NCBI GenBank assembly: GCA_021770615.1
Contig: JAETQR010000022.1
Coordinates: 1 to 64,000 of the forward strand
Reading direction: 5' to 3'
Length of the DNA: 64,000 nt
DNA from: Lachnospiraceae bacterium
GTDB taxonomy: Bacteria; Bacillota_A; Clostridia; Lachnospirales; Lachnospiraceae
Positions 42,003 to 51,604 of the stretch are shown piece after piece; positions within the stretch are counted from its first letter, which is position 1, and the number at the start of each line of letters is the position of its first letter. Position numbers and translations under genes: made by a program. The notes beneath the pieces are model-generated. The model saw nothing but the letters and a program-made list of their open reading frames with translations, was not told where the DNA came from and searched no databases.

Positions 42003-42995
42003 CTACACCATTTTATATCCATTCGGATGAGACTGATGCCATTTCCACGCCGTTGAAATAATCGTTTCCAGATCATCAAACTGCGGTTTCCAGCCAAGAA
42101 TCTCTTTTGCTTTTTTACTGGATGCTATCAGCGTGGAAGGATCTCCTGCCCGCCGCTCTTCCTCTTTCGCCGGAATCGGATGCCCGGTAACTTTCCTGGC
42201 CGTCTCCACCACTTCTTTTACACTGAACCCCACACCATTACCCAAATTGAAAATATTGCTTTTTCCGCCTTCCAATAAATATTTCATAGCCAGAATATGT
42301 GCCTGTGCAAGATCATTTACATGGATATAATCTCTCACGCAGGTTCCATCCTCCGTATCATAATCATTGCCAAAAATAGAAATATATTCACGTTGTCCAT
42401 TTGGCACCTGAAGAATCAACGGAATCAAATGTGTTTCCGGATTATGCGCCTCACCAATCATTCCCTCCGGATGTGCACCACAAGCATTAAAATACCGAAG
42501 AGAAACATAACGCAGATCATGAGCCTTAGCTGTCCACTGAAACATTTTCTCCATAGACAATTTTGTTTCACCGTAACAGTTTGTAGGTAAAGTCCGATCT
42601 GTCTCTAAAATCGGGATACGTTCCGGCTCTCCATAAGTTGCTGCTGTAGAGGAAAATACAATTTTATCCATTCCGTGTGCCACCATACTCTCCAGTAAAA
42701 CCTCCGTGCCACAAAGATTGTTGTTATAATATTTGAGAGGATCTTTCATGCTCTCCCCCACCTGTGAACTAGCAGCAAAATGAATAACGCCATCAATCGT
42801 TTCCTTTTCAAAAATGGAATCCAAAAACTGACGATCACGGATATCACCCTCATAGAATTTCGCCTCAGGATGAACTGCCTCAGGAAATCCTGTCTGCAGA
42901 TTATCTGCAATGACTACCTTCTCGCCTGCATCGATCAACTGATACGCCGTATGCGAGCCAATATAACCCGCTCCACCCAAAATTAAAATATTCAT
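42003..42995 (-). CDS. galE: UDP-glucose 4-epimerase
   Basis: A 330-aa short-chain dehydrogenase/reductase of the extended type. ILILGGAGYIGSHTAYQLID is the NAD-binding GxxGxxG motif, FAASSQVGESM and SSTAATYGEPERIPI the substrate region, and the catalytic Tyr-x3-Lys appears in NCYGETKLSMEKM. It interconverts UDP-galactose and UDP-glucose. ATG at 42995 has AGGAGG at good distance; the ATG at 43004 lies too close to it. It lies between galK and galT. Confidence 0.95.
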   Translation of the reverse strand: MNILILGGAGYIGSHTAYQLIDAGEKVVIADNLQTGFPEAVHPEAKFYEGDIRDRQFLDSIFEKETIDGVIHFAASSQVGESMKDPLKYYNNNLCGTEVLLESMVAHGMDKIVFSSTAATYGEPERIPILETDRTLPTNCYGETKLSMEKMFQWTAKAHDLRYVSLRYFNACGAHPEGMIGEAHNPETHLIPLILQVPNGQREYISIFGNDYDTEDGTCVRDYIHVNDLAQAHILAMKYLLEGGKSNIFNLGNGVGFSVKEVVETARKVTGHPIPAKEEERRAGDPSTLIASSKKAKEILGWKPQFDDLETIISTAWKWHQSHPNGYKMV

Positions 42996-43009
42996 TTCAA
43001 TCATCCCTC

Positions 43010-44290
43010 CTAAAAAACTTTTATTCCACCATATTTGCGGACTTTCAGAACGTTACATGCACCTTTTCCAAACACAGAATCCATCCTCTCCTGATATCCA
43101 TCAACCGCATCATTTTCCACAAATGCCTGTATTGTTCCTGCAAAACCACCACCATGCACACGGCTGACACCCCCCGTACCAAGAAACATATCACTAATTG
43201 CCAGTGCAACAGAGATATTCTGATGTTCTATATCATGGCTGGCATATACATTTTGCAGATATTTAAAAGAAGAATCACCTGATTCTTTTACAAGGCACAA
43301 AAATCCATTTAGATTCCCCTGATTTAAGGCTTCTGTTTCCTGATGTACCCGAATATTTTCACATATAAAATGAAGGGCGCGGAGTACTGCCCGGTCTCCC
43401 ACTGCGTTACGTACTTCAGATAGATGCTCAAGCAGCTGCTCCCGGCTGACCTCACGCAATACTTCCTTTCCAAAAAATTGTGCTACCTTTTTCATTTCCT
43501 TTGGAATCGCCGCATAATCTGCAGTCAAATCAGCATGAGAACCTTTTGTGTCTGTGATGCAAAGACTGTAATTATAATGATTGAAGTCAAAATCAATCCT
43601 CTCGGTTTCTGGCGTATCCGGATTGGCAAAATCAATATGTACAAGATTACCTACGGAACATGCCATCTGATCCATCAGTCCACAGGGCTTGCCAAAATAC
43701 ACATTTTCGGCATACTGTCCAATGACAGCAATTTCATTTGGCGAAATCTTTCCAGCATTGTAAATACCAGAAAGGATGATTCCTATCAGCGTCTCATAAG
43801 CAGCGGAAGAAGACAACCCGGCACCAATCAGAACATCGCTGGTGATGTATGCCTGAAATCCGCCAATCTGGTAGCCATGTTGTATTATTCCTGCTAATAC
43901 ACCTTTTAGCAATGCCCGTGTAGATTCTTTTTCTTCTTCCTTCCTGTCAAGATCATTCAAAGGAATGGTAATCATATGATACCCTTCAGAAACCACTCTT
44001 ACAACAGATTCTTCTATCGGTTTCACAACAGCAATGGCGTCTTTGTTAATGGAAGCTGCCAGCACTTCACCATGTTGATGGTCGGTGTGGTTGCCGCCGA
44101 TCTCACTTCGTCCCGGTGCACTGTAAAGTTCCACTTCACTTTCCCCAAAATGATTCACAAAAGATTGAACCGCTTTTTTATACCTATTTTTTTGATAAGT
44201 GATTACTTCTTTATCAACATAGATATCTAATAAACGTTCATCAAAATTTCCATTTTCTAATTGATTTATAATTGTTGTTGTGTCCGTCAT
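43010..44290 (-). CDS. galK: Galactokinase
   Basis: A 426-aa GHMP kinase. APGRSEIGGNHTDHQHG is the galactokinase signature that binds galactose; VLIGAGLSSSAAYETLIG is the ATP loop, and GGVSRVHGGGFAGTIQAFV the third GHMP motif. It phosphorylates galactose released by the alpha-galactosidase. The ATG overlaps the stop of the GH13 gene (ATGA) and has AGGAGG 4 bases ahead. The GGNHTDHQ spelling marks the Firmicutes long form. Confidence 0.95.
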   Translation of the reverse strand: MTDTTTIINQLENGNFDERLLDIYVDKEVITYQKNRYKKAVQSFVNHFGESEVELYSAPGRSEIGGNHTDHQHGEVLAASINKDAIAVVKPIEESVVRVVSEGYHMITIPLNDLDRKEEEKESTRALLKGVLAGIIQHGYQIGGFQAYITSDVLIGAGLSSSAAYETLIGIILSGIYNAGKISPNEIAVIGQYAENVYFGKPCGLMDQMACSVGNLVHIDFANPDTPETERIDFDFNHYNYSLCITDTKGSHADLTADYAAIPKEMKKVAQFFGKEVLREVSREQLLEHLSEVRNAVGDRAVLRALHFICENIRVHQETEALNQGNLNGFLCLVKESGDSSFKYLQNVYASHDIEHQNISVALAISDMFLGTGGVSRVHGGGFAGTIQAFVENDAVDGYQERMDSVFGKGACNVLKVRKYGGIKVF

Positions 44291-46128
44291 GGTTCCTCCT
44301 TCTTATATAACCAGTAAAAACTGTATGCAGGAACGCTTACGTTCTTTGCAGGCATCTGTTGTCTGGTAAGCAAATCCACATACATTCCATCTTCTTCATT
44401 GATCCACGCAGTCTTGTCATATTCACTAAAATTAAACACCCCTATTATCTTTTCCTTATCATAAAAACGCCCCATGGCAAGAACACTTGCATCGTATGTT
44501 TCCAGTGTCCATGTATCTGCATAAGAAACAAACGCCTTATGTTTCCTCCGCAACTTTTCCAGCCTCGACAGTCCAAAATAAATCCTTCCTTCCACACTTT
44601 CTTTATGATTCACACGCCCGGCATTTTCCCACTTCATGGCACCACGATGGAGATACCGGGAATCCTGTGCTTTATTGGTATCTTTTTTATAAGAATAATC
44701 ATTTATCTGGCCAATCTCATCCCCACTGTACAGAATGGGTATCCCAGACTGCATAAACATATAGGCGTGCAGGGTTAGAAACAGATGGATTGCTTTCGTC
44801 ATTGCCTCGTCATCTCCCTCTAACGCCGCCTTTTCAATACCACAAAGAGAAGCTGTTGTTCCACAGAGTCTGGCATCCCCTGTCACCGGATCACAATTAT
44901 AAAGTTCTCCACGGCTGTTACTACCACCTGCACAACCCAAAAAATAATCATTCAGATATTTCTTATGGGAAACCTCATCCATTCCCTGCTGTTTCAGAGT
45001 AGCATAATCCAGTCCCCAACCAATATCATCATGACAACGCAGGTAATTCAAAAATATATATTCTTTTGGCAGATGATTTATTGTATCCAGCTGTTTTTTC
45101 AAAAGCCGTACATCCCTGGTTGCCACTGTATGCCATGTCGTCGCCATGGTAGTCACATTATAAAGCATATGACACTCTGGCTTCTCCACTGTTCCAAAAT
45201 ACGGAATCACCCTTTCCGGCTCCATGACAACCTCTCCCAAAAGCAGTACCCCCGGACACACGATCTCACAGATCATTCTCATCATCCGGACAATGGTATG
45301 AACCTGCTGCAGATTCCGGCATGTTGTACCCAGTTCTTTCCAAATATAGGGGACTGCATCAATCCGAATGATATCAATACCACGATTTGCCAAATACAGA
45401 AAATTATACATCATTTCGTTAAAAACGCGGGGATTCCGGTAATTCAAATCCCACTGGTATGGATAAAAGGTAGTCAAAACATAATGCTTTAATTCCGGCA
45501 AAAAGGTAAAATTTCCCGGAGCAGTTTCCGGAAACACCTGAGGAACAGTCTTCTCATATTCTCTGGGAATTTCGTCGTTTTCATAAAAGAAGTAACGGCT
45601 CATATATTCACCTTCCCCGGCACGTGCCCTCTTTGCCCATTCATGATCCTGAGAGGTGTGGTTCATTACGAAATCACAACAGACGCTAATATTCTTCCTG
45701 TGGCAGGCACTGGTAAGGACTTCCAAATCCTCCATAGTGCCGAGTTTTTTCTGAACCCTGCGGAAATCGCTTACCGCATAACCACCATCAGAGCGCCCTT
45801 CCACCGTATCCAGAAAAGGCATCAGATGAATATAATTCACATTACTTTTCTCAAGATAATCCAGTTTTCTCTTAACACCTTTCAGATTACCGGCAAAATT
45901 GTCAATATACAACATCATGCCAAGCATATCATTTTGCTTATACCATGCCGGATTTTTTTCGCGCTCCCTGTCTTTTGCTTTCAGCTCCATGCCCCGTTCA
46001 TTAAAAAAGCGCCTCATCTGCTGCTCCAATTCAGCATACATAGAAGAATTATCATATAATTCCATATAAAGATATTTTAATTCATCTATATGATATGACA
46101 GACGGGTTTGAAAAACCTCATTTTCCAT
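44287..46128 (-). CDS. GH13 sucrose-active glucosidase (amylosucrase-like)
   Basis: A 613-aa GH13 enzyme with the N-terminal helical domain (about residues 1-65) typical of amylosucrase-type subfamily 4. Likely catalytic residues are nucleophile Asp257 (IDIIRIDAVPYIW), acid/base Glu299 (LLLGEVV) and Asp367 (LRCHDDIGW); CDFVMNHTS is region I. There is no signal peptide, so it acts in the cytosol. In this cluster it probably splits sucrose left after galactose is cut from raffinose, either by hydrolysis or by glucosyl transfer. It overlaps galK by 4 bases and follows the alpha-galactosidase by 4 bases. Confidence 0.8.
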   Translation of the reverse strand: MENEVFQTRLSYHIDELKYLYMELYDNSSMYAELEQQMRRFFNERGMELKAKDREREKNPAWYKQNDMLGMMLYIDNFAGNLKGVKRKLDYLEKSNVNYIHLMPFLDTVEGRSDGGYAVSDFRRVQKKLGTMEDLEVLTSACHRKNISVCCDFVMNHTSQDHEWAKRARAGEGEYMSRYFFYENDEIPREYEKTVPQVFPETAPGNFTFLPELKHYVLTTFYPYQWDLNYRNPRVFNEMMYNFLYLANRGIDIIRIDAVPYIWKELGTTCRNLQQVHTIVRMMRMICEIVCPGVLLLGEVVMEPERVIPYFGTVEKPECHMLYNVTTMATTWHTVATRDVRLLKKQLDTINHLPKEYIFLNYLRCHDDIGWGLDYATLKQQGMDEVSHKKYLNDYFLGCAGGSNSRGELYNCDPVTGDARLCGTTASLCGIEKAALEGDDEAMTKAIHLFLTLHAYMFMQSGIPILYSGDEIGQINDYSYKKDTNKAQDSRYLHRGAMKWENAGRVNHKESVEGRIYFGLSRLEKLRRKHKAFVSYADTWTLETYDASVLAMGRFYDKEKIIGVFNFSEYDKTAWINEEDGMYVDLLTRQQMPAKNVSVPAYSFYWLYKKEEP

Positions 46129-46132
46129 CCTC

Positions 46133-48313
46133 TCACTCCTTTATAAACCTCATTTGATAAGATTGGTATTCCTGCAGTTCATTCTGCAGGGGCAGCCCAA
46201 TCTCCATAAGAATATCAGCAGGATACAAAGTTCCTGTCTGTTCCTCCCGGTAGAAAGCCCCTTTCTCCAATCCTTTCATGCACACATAAACGAGTGGCAT
46301 ATTTCCATGATTCCCAAGCTGCACGGCATTGAACAATATTTCTTTTTTATCCTCTGACACATATTGCCATGCTGCAACTTCATCTGTAAAAGGATTGGTC
46401 AGCCGATAATATCTTCCATCCTGGATAAGCGGTGCCAGTTTTCTATAACAGGCTATCTGTTCTTTGATTTTCTTCTTTTCCTCATCCGTAATCTTTGTCA
46501 AATCCATCTCATAGCCAAAGGTGCCGGCCATAGCCACAATTCCCCTTGTATTAAGCGGTGTACTGCGGCCCGTCTGATGATTCGGTACCACAGATACATG
46601 GGAACCCACTGCAGATATGGGATAACCAAAAGACGTCCCATACTGGATGCGTAAACGGTCAATCGCATCCGTATTATCACTACACCAGATCTGTGGTGTG
46701 TAATAAAGCATCCCTGCATCAAAACGTCCTCCGCCACCGCTGCATCCCTCAAGCAGAACATGTGGATAATCGGTGTGTAAACGCTCTAAAAAATCATAAA
46801 GTCCCAAAACATAATCATACAGCACCCGTCCCTGGTCATCTGCAGCGTGAGAATATGCACCACAAATACTGCGGTTCATATCCCACTTGATATACTCAAT
46901 ATGATTGTGTTCTAAAATCTCATGTATCTGCCCATAAATGGCATCTACCACTTCTTTTCTGGAAAAATCCAACACAAGCTGGCCCCTGGCACGAACAGGA
47001 TTTCGTCCGGGAACTGCTAAAACCCAATCCGGATGCTTACGGTATAATTCACTCTCCTCATTAACTGCTTCCGGCTCAAACCATATACCAAATTTCATGC
47101 CAAGGTCATTTACTTTATGGATCAATTCAGAGAGCGGCATCCCCAGTTTCTCTTCATTGACCGTCCAGTCACCGAGCCCACTGTTGTCATCATCCCGTTT
47201 TCCAAACCAGCCGTCGTCCATAACAAGCATGTCCATGCCAATATCCGATGCCTCTTTTGCCAGTCGCAAAAGATTATCTGCGTTTATGTCAAAATAACAT
47301 GCCTCCCAGCTGTTAATCAAAACCGGGCGGAGAGCTGTCTGATATTCCCCACGGCATACATGACGGCGGATACATTGTTGAAGATTATGGGACAATCTGC
47401 CAAGCCCCTCCTGGCTGTATGACAGAATTACTTCAGGAACCACAAAGGTTTCCCCGGATTTTACCGGATATCTTAACTGTTCTGGCTGCAGTCCAAGAAT
47501 CATGCGTGTCTGATTCATCTGATCCTTTTCCACAGTTCCCTCAAAACCACCACTGTATACAAGCGACATGGCATAACAGCTTCCCATATCTTCTGTAGCT
47601 GCTGAATCCGTGAGGATCATCATGGGATTATACTGATGGCTTGATGTTCCCCTGCGGCTTCCTATGGTAAATGCATGATGCCCAACATGGGTACGCTGAA
47701 AATTGCGCTCCATCATATGCCTGCCATAAAAACTTATGACATCAAAATCTCCTTTTAGAAAATCAAGACAAGCGGCGGCGGCCTTTGTTACAAAAAAACT
47801 TTCCTTCCCGGTATTTTTAACAAGCGCACTCCTTGTAATCACATCCAGTTCCGGCAGCACACCATACAATAAACGAACCTCTATACCACATACCTTATCT
47901 CTTAATACAATTTCCAGTGTATCTGCCTCGCCATGACCGGCATAAACTGCTGGCAATCCAACGAGCGAATATTTGCCAGGGTGAATCTCATGGGAAATAT
48001 AACGGAGGTCGCAGCCTGCAGAACCATCCGCATTTTCCAGCAAAAGAGAAGTATTTCTGTAATCCCCATTCCCCCGGCAGGGAAATTCCTGCGGCAAAAT
48101 ATCCATGGAATAAGTTCTGTCATCCCCCACATCATATGGATTGCCAGAAAATCCCCTGTCTGCAAACTGCAAAACATACTCTGCATTCTGTTCTGTCCGT
48201 TTTCCATAATAGAGATGTAACAAAAAACCATATTCATCTACTTTTATCTGATAAGAAGAGTTTTTTGTCATTAGGCGAAAAATCCTTCTCTCTTCATCAA
48301 ACTGAATGCTCAT
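46133..48313 (-). CDS. aga: Alpha-galactosidase, GH36
   Basis: A 726-aa enzyme of the GH36 alpha-galactosidase type. Marks include VLINSWEACYFDINADNLLR, MLVMDDGWFGKRDDDN, YIKWDMNRSI with the nucleophile Asp, LLEGCSGGGGRFDAGML and IWCSDNTDAIDRL with the acid/base Asp. It frees galactose from melibiose, raffinose and stachyose in the cytosol. AGGAGG lies 6 bases before the ATG. It follows the importer genes after a 36-base gap and precedes the GH13 enzyme. Confidence 0.95.
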   Translation of the reverse strand: MSIQFDEERRIFRLMTKNSSYQIKVDEYGFLLHLYYGKRTEQNAEYVLQFADRGFSGNPYDVGDDRTYSMDILPQEFPCRGNGDYRNTSLLLENADGSAGCDLRYISHEIHPGKYSLVGLPAVYAGHGEADTLEIVLRDKVCGIEVRLLYGVLPELDVITRSALVKNTGKESFFVTKAAAACLDFLKGDFDVISFYGRHMMERNFQRTHVGHHAFTIGSRRGTSSHQYNPMMILTDSAATEDMGSCYAMSLVYSGGFEGTVEKDQMNQTRMILGLQPEQLRYPVKSGETFVVPEVILSYSQEGLGRLSHNLQQCIRRHVCRGEYQTALRPVLINSWEACYFDINADNLLRLAKEASDIGMDMLVMDDGWFGKRDDDNSGLGDWTVNEEKLGMPLSELIHKVNDLGMKFGIWFEPEAVNEESELYRKHPDWVLAVPGRNPVRARGQLVLDFSRKEVVDAIYGQIHEILEHNHIEYIKWDMNRSICGAYSHAADDQGRVLYDYVLGLYDFLERLHTDYPHVLLEGCSGGGGRFDAGMLYYTPQIWCSDNTDAIDRLRIQYGTSFGYPISAVGSHVSVVPNHQTGRSTPLNTRGIVAMAGTFGYEMDLTKITDEEKKKIKEQIACYRKLAPLIQDGRYYRLTNPFTDEVAAWQYVSEDKKEILFNAVQLGNHGNMPLVYVCMKGLEKGAFYREEQTGTLYPADILMEIGLPLQNELQEYQSYQMRFIKE

Positions 48314-48349
48314 ATCCGTTTCCTCCTAAATTAGATAACTTACATTTTT

Positions 48350-49237
48350 CTATTTGACAGCACCATTCACAACACCACTGAGAATCTGCTTCTGGCAGAT
48401 AATGTAGAACAAAATAATTGGTAGCAGTGCCAGTAAATAGGAAGCAAATGCCAGGTTATAATTAGCACCAAACTGTGTCTGGAACGATAACTGTGCCAGT
48501 GGCAATGTATTTTTTGACCCTGACATAATTACCAATGGTGTCATCACATCATTCCATGTACCAAGAGCAGTAAGAATAGCAACTGTTGCATGCATCGGTT
48601 TCATAATAGGAAATACAATCGTCCAATAAGTCCGCCATGTTGTTGCACCATCTACATAAGCAGCCTCTTCCAGTGCCATTGGAATATTCGTCAGATAGCC
48701 GGAATAGAGCATAACATTCATTGGCATATAAAACACCGTATACAGCAGAATAACCCCAAACATATTGTCAAGATGCAACACAGCTGTCTGTTTTACCAGA
48801 GGCATCATTAAAATAGCAAAGGGAACAAACATACCGCTTACAATATAAAAATAGATTAGCTTATATCCCTTCCGCTTTGCCTGAGTGCGTCCAAGAACAT
48901 ACCCCAGCAAAGAATGCAAAAAAACGGAGAGTACCACAGTCGCCACAGTAATAATAAGACTATTTACAAGGGAATTCCAAAAGTCTGTTACTTCCATGGC
49001 TTCTTTGAAGTTTGCAAAGCTCCAGCTTTTGGGAAGAGATAAAATTCCCGAAATACTGTTTGTCATCTCCGATGGTTGTTTAAAAGCAATTACAACTGTC
49101 ATATACAGTGGAAAAGCAACAGTAATGACCCCCAAAATCAGCAACACGGTAACAGGCCAGTTTGTATGGTGGAAGAGCATTACTTTCAGTTTGTCAAAAC
49201 CATTTACTTTACTTTTATTCGTTGTCTGATTATCCAT
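48350..49237 (-). CDS. Sugar ABC transporter permease (MalG type)
   Basis: A 295-aa permease with six membrane segments. The EAA loop reads EEAAYVDGATTWRTYWTIVF, which docks the ATPase. It pairs with the MalF-type permease; their stop and start overlap (TAATG). The substrate is probably raffinose-type oligosaccharides from the context. GAGAGGAG lies about 6 bases before the ATG. No ATPase gene is in the cluster, so a shared MsmK-type ATPase elsewhere is expected. Confidence 0.92.
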   Translation of the reverse strand: MDNQTTNKSKVNGFDKLKVMLFHHTNWPVTVLLILGVITVAFPLYMTVVIAFKQPSEMTNSISGILSLPKSWSFANFKEAMEVTDFWNSLVNSLIITVATVVLSVFLHSLLGYVLGRTQAKRKGYKLIYFYIVSGMFVPFAILMMPLVKQTAVLHLDNMFGVILLYTVFYMPMNVMLYSGYLTNIPMALEEAAYVDGATTWRTYWTIVFPIMKPMHATVAILTALGTWNDVMTPLVIMSGSKNTLPLAQLSFQTQFGANYNLAFASYLLALLPIILFYIICQKQILSGVVNGAVK

Positions 49238-50109
49238 TATAACTGCTCCTCTCTTTTATTTGTAAATCGCATCTGCAGTACAGCGATTGTTACAATAACA
49301 ACAAAAAACAACACAGCATTGGCACTCTGAAAACCAAACTGACCGCCCGACATACCATTGTTATAAATCAGGAAAGAGATTGACTCTGTACTTTGTGCCG
49401 GGCCTCCACTGGTCATTGCCACTATCTGATCAAATACCATTAAAAAGTTTTTCATGCACAACACCATATTGATGCTGAAAAAGGGCAGAATCAAGGGAAA
49501 TGTCAGATACCGGAATCTCTTAAATCCGGTTGCTCCGTCTATGTTGCCAGCCTCATATACATCTTCCGGAACAGTCTGTAGGCCAGAGATATAAATAATG
49601 GTATTCATTGCGATGGACTGCCATGCACAGACAATCACGATGGCAAGCCATGCCCATGAGGTACTGGACAACATACTGCTTCCTTCTCCCCCCAGCATTT
49701 TGGTAAAAGCAGGCAGAAGATAAGTGAAAATGTAACTGAAAATATATCCCACTACCAATGCCCCTAATACATTGGGGACAAAATACAATCCCCGCAGTGT
49801 ATTTTTAAATTTAATCTTACTATTCAATCCGATTGCCAGCAACAAACTTACCACATTTGTAATGATCGTTGCAACGATGGCAAAACGGAATGTAAATGCA
49901 TAAGACGCTCCTACTCTGGCATCTGTAAACAGATCCTTAAAATTCCTCAACCCAACCCAATCAAAATCACCATAGCCCTTGAAATTTGTAAAACTGTAGA
50001 TGATACCCTGAATCAGAGGCAGTGTATTAAACAGGAAAAAAAGTGCTACGATGGGAATTGTGATTATCATATATGTTTGATTACGGCTTAATCTTTTTTT
50101 ACTCTTCAT
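49237..50109 (-). CDS. Sugar ABC transporter permease (MalF type)
   Basis: A 290-aa permease with six membrane segments and the EAA loop VYEAGNIDGATGFKRFRYLT. It opens with KRLSRNQTYMIITIPIVALF, the usual start of MalF/UgpA-type members. It forms the translocation pore with the next gene. Start and stop codons overlap those of both neighbours, so binding protein and permeases are made together. Substrate inferred from the alpha-galactosidase cluster. Confidence 0.92.
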   Translation of the reverse strand: MKSKKRLSRNQTYMIITIPIVALFFLFNTLPLIQGIIYSFTNFKGYGDFDWVGLRNFKDLFTDARVGASYAFTFRFAIVATIITNVVSLLLAIGLNSKIKFKNTLRGLYFVPNVLGALVVGYIFSYIFTYLLPAFTKMLGGEGSSMLSSTSWAWLAIVIVCAWQSIAMNTIIYISGLQTVPEDVYEAGNIDGATGFKRFRYLTFPLILPFFSINMVLCMKNFLMVFDQIVAMTSGGPAQSTESISFLIYNNGMSGGQFGFQSANAVLFFVVIVTIAVLQMRFTNKREEQL

Positions 50110-51404
50110 TATTTATTCCCCCTCTGTTCTTTTTGTTCATGTTCATATTCTTCTACTTTACGGATAATATCACGGTTATAACGAAGCCAGTCCTTGTCAA
50201 ATTTTTCCAAAAATTTTTCCTTGTCCCCCTCCATTAAATATGTCTGGATCAAACCATCTGCCGCCATCTCAGAGGGATAATGATGGTCATGGAAATCTGC
50301 CATTTTCCCCTCCTCAATATACTTGGCAACACCGCTGAGCATGGAAGCCAGTTTAAACGGCTCTTCCTTACATGGTACGGCATTCTGATCATCCAGATAG
50401 GCCTGCATGTTGTTATGTTCCAATAAGAAATCCAACACCTCATACGCCGCTTCCTTATTCTTGCATTCCTTTGTGACACAAAACTGCAAATCAATTCCCG
50501 AATTTAAAATATTTTTTGATGCATCTTCATTTGCCGGCATAACAAAGGAATCAATATTAATATCCGGATTTACGGATTGAATCTGCGGAACCGCAAAACT
50601 GCCAATGGTATACATTGCTGCTTCTCCGTTGGCAAAAGCAATACAGGCATCATTATAATTATAGGCAAAAGGACCTGCCTCACCATACTCCATCATTTCC
50701 TTTATCTTATCTGCCACTCCACTATAGGCTTCTGTAAAAACTGCCTCTCCTTTATTAACTTTTGCGCATATGTCGGCATCAGTTAAACTGACTGCCAGAG
50801 AATTCCATGGAGAAAGACACGTCCATGTATCACGGAAGCCAAAGTACAGCGGCTGAATGCCTTCCGACTGAATTTTCTTACATAATGACATAAATTCACT
50901 CCATGTAGATGGGACTTCCCAATTATGTTTCTTAAACATATCTTTATTGTAGAGCACACCTGCGGCATTGGCCGCATAAGGAATGCCAAATGTACCTTCT
51001 GTTGGTACAAACTCCAACCCCTCCAAAATATCAATATACGATTTTTTAACAGTCGAAAGCCCCGGATAATCTGAAACATCTGCCAGTATATTGGAATCAA
51101 CAAAATTAGAATAATTGATATCCCCGCCAATTCCAATGATATCCGGATAATCCTCCCGAATGAGCCTTGTTTTCAATATCGTCATAGCATCATTTGGTGA
51201 CTCAATCGTCAACCGGATATCTTTATGTGTCTCATTAAACTCCTTTTGCAGTTTATCAAAAAATTCTACGGCTTCCCGCTTATACTGCAAAATGTGTATT
51301 TCTGTCACACCAGCCTGCTCTGTACTTCCACAACCGTTCAGCAGACTGACCACCATCAAAATGCTTAGCAGGATATACAATATCTTGGTTTTTCGCTTAC
51401 GCAT
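50109..51404 (-). CDS. Sugar-binding lipoprotein of the ABC importer
   Basis: A 431-aa family 1 binding protein. The signal ends with a lipobox (VVSLLNGCGSTEQ), so it is anchored outside the membrane. ITVLQ-like first strand is here EIHILQYKREAVEFFDKLQK; FGIPYAANAAGVLYNKDMFK and AFANGEAAMYTIGSFAVPQI are typical. It probably binds raffinose, melibiose or stachyose. ATG at 51404 has GGAG 10 bases ahead; the TTG nine bases upstream is too close. First gene of the cluster, divergent from the AraC regulator. Confidence 0.9.
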   Translation of the reverse strand: MRKRKTKILYILLSILMVVSLLNGCGSTEQAGVTEIHILQYKREAVEFFDKLQKEFNETHKDIRLTIESPNDAMTILKTRLIREDYPDIIGIGGDINYSNFVDSNILADVSDYPGLSTVKKSYIDILEGLEFVPTEGTFGIPYAANAAGVLYNKDMFKKHNWEVPSTWSEFMSLCKKIQSEGIQPLYFGFRDTWTCLSPWNSLAVSLTDADICAKVNKGEAVFTEAYSGVADKIKEMMEYGEAGPFAYNYNDACIAFANGEAAMYTIGSFAVPQIQSVNPDINIDSFVMPANEDASKNILNSGIDLQFCVTKECKNKEAAYEVLDFLLEHNNMQAYLDDQNAVPCKEEPFKLASMLSGVAKYIEEGKMADFHDHHYPSEMAADGLIQTYLMEGDKEKFLEKFDKDWLRYNRDIIRKVEEYEHEQKEQRGNK

Positions 51405-51458
51405 AATCCGCAATCTCCTTTCATTTTTTAATCAAATGCATTTAATTTTTTAATTTTT

Positions 51459-51497
51459 CTGTAATTACAGTATATATCCCATTATGATATTTATAAA
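51459..51497 (-). promoter_or_regulatory. Promoter of the alpha-galactoside operon with palindrome
   Basis: On the minus strand TTTATA (51497-51492) and TATACT (51474-51469) are 17 bases apart. The -35 is poor, as expected for a gene activated by an AraC protein. A perfect palindrome CTGTAATTACAG (51459-51470) overlaps the -10 and start site and might bind a repressor. Confidence 0.5.
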
Positions 51498-51604
51498 TAG
51501 CGACATATAAGGTTTTTTATATCATTATGCGCCTTTTTGATTCCTACTTGCATATCAGCCAGCATTTTGGTATATTTAGTATATAGTGAGAGGAGGATTC
51601 CCGC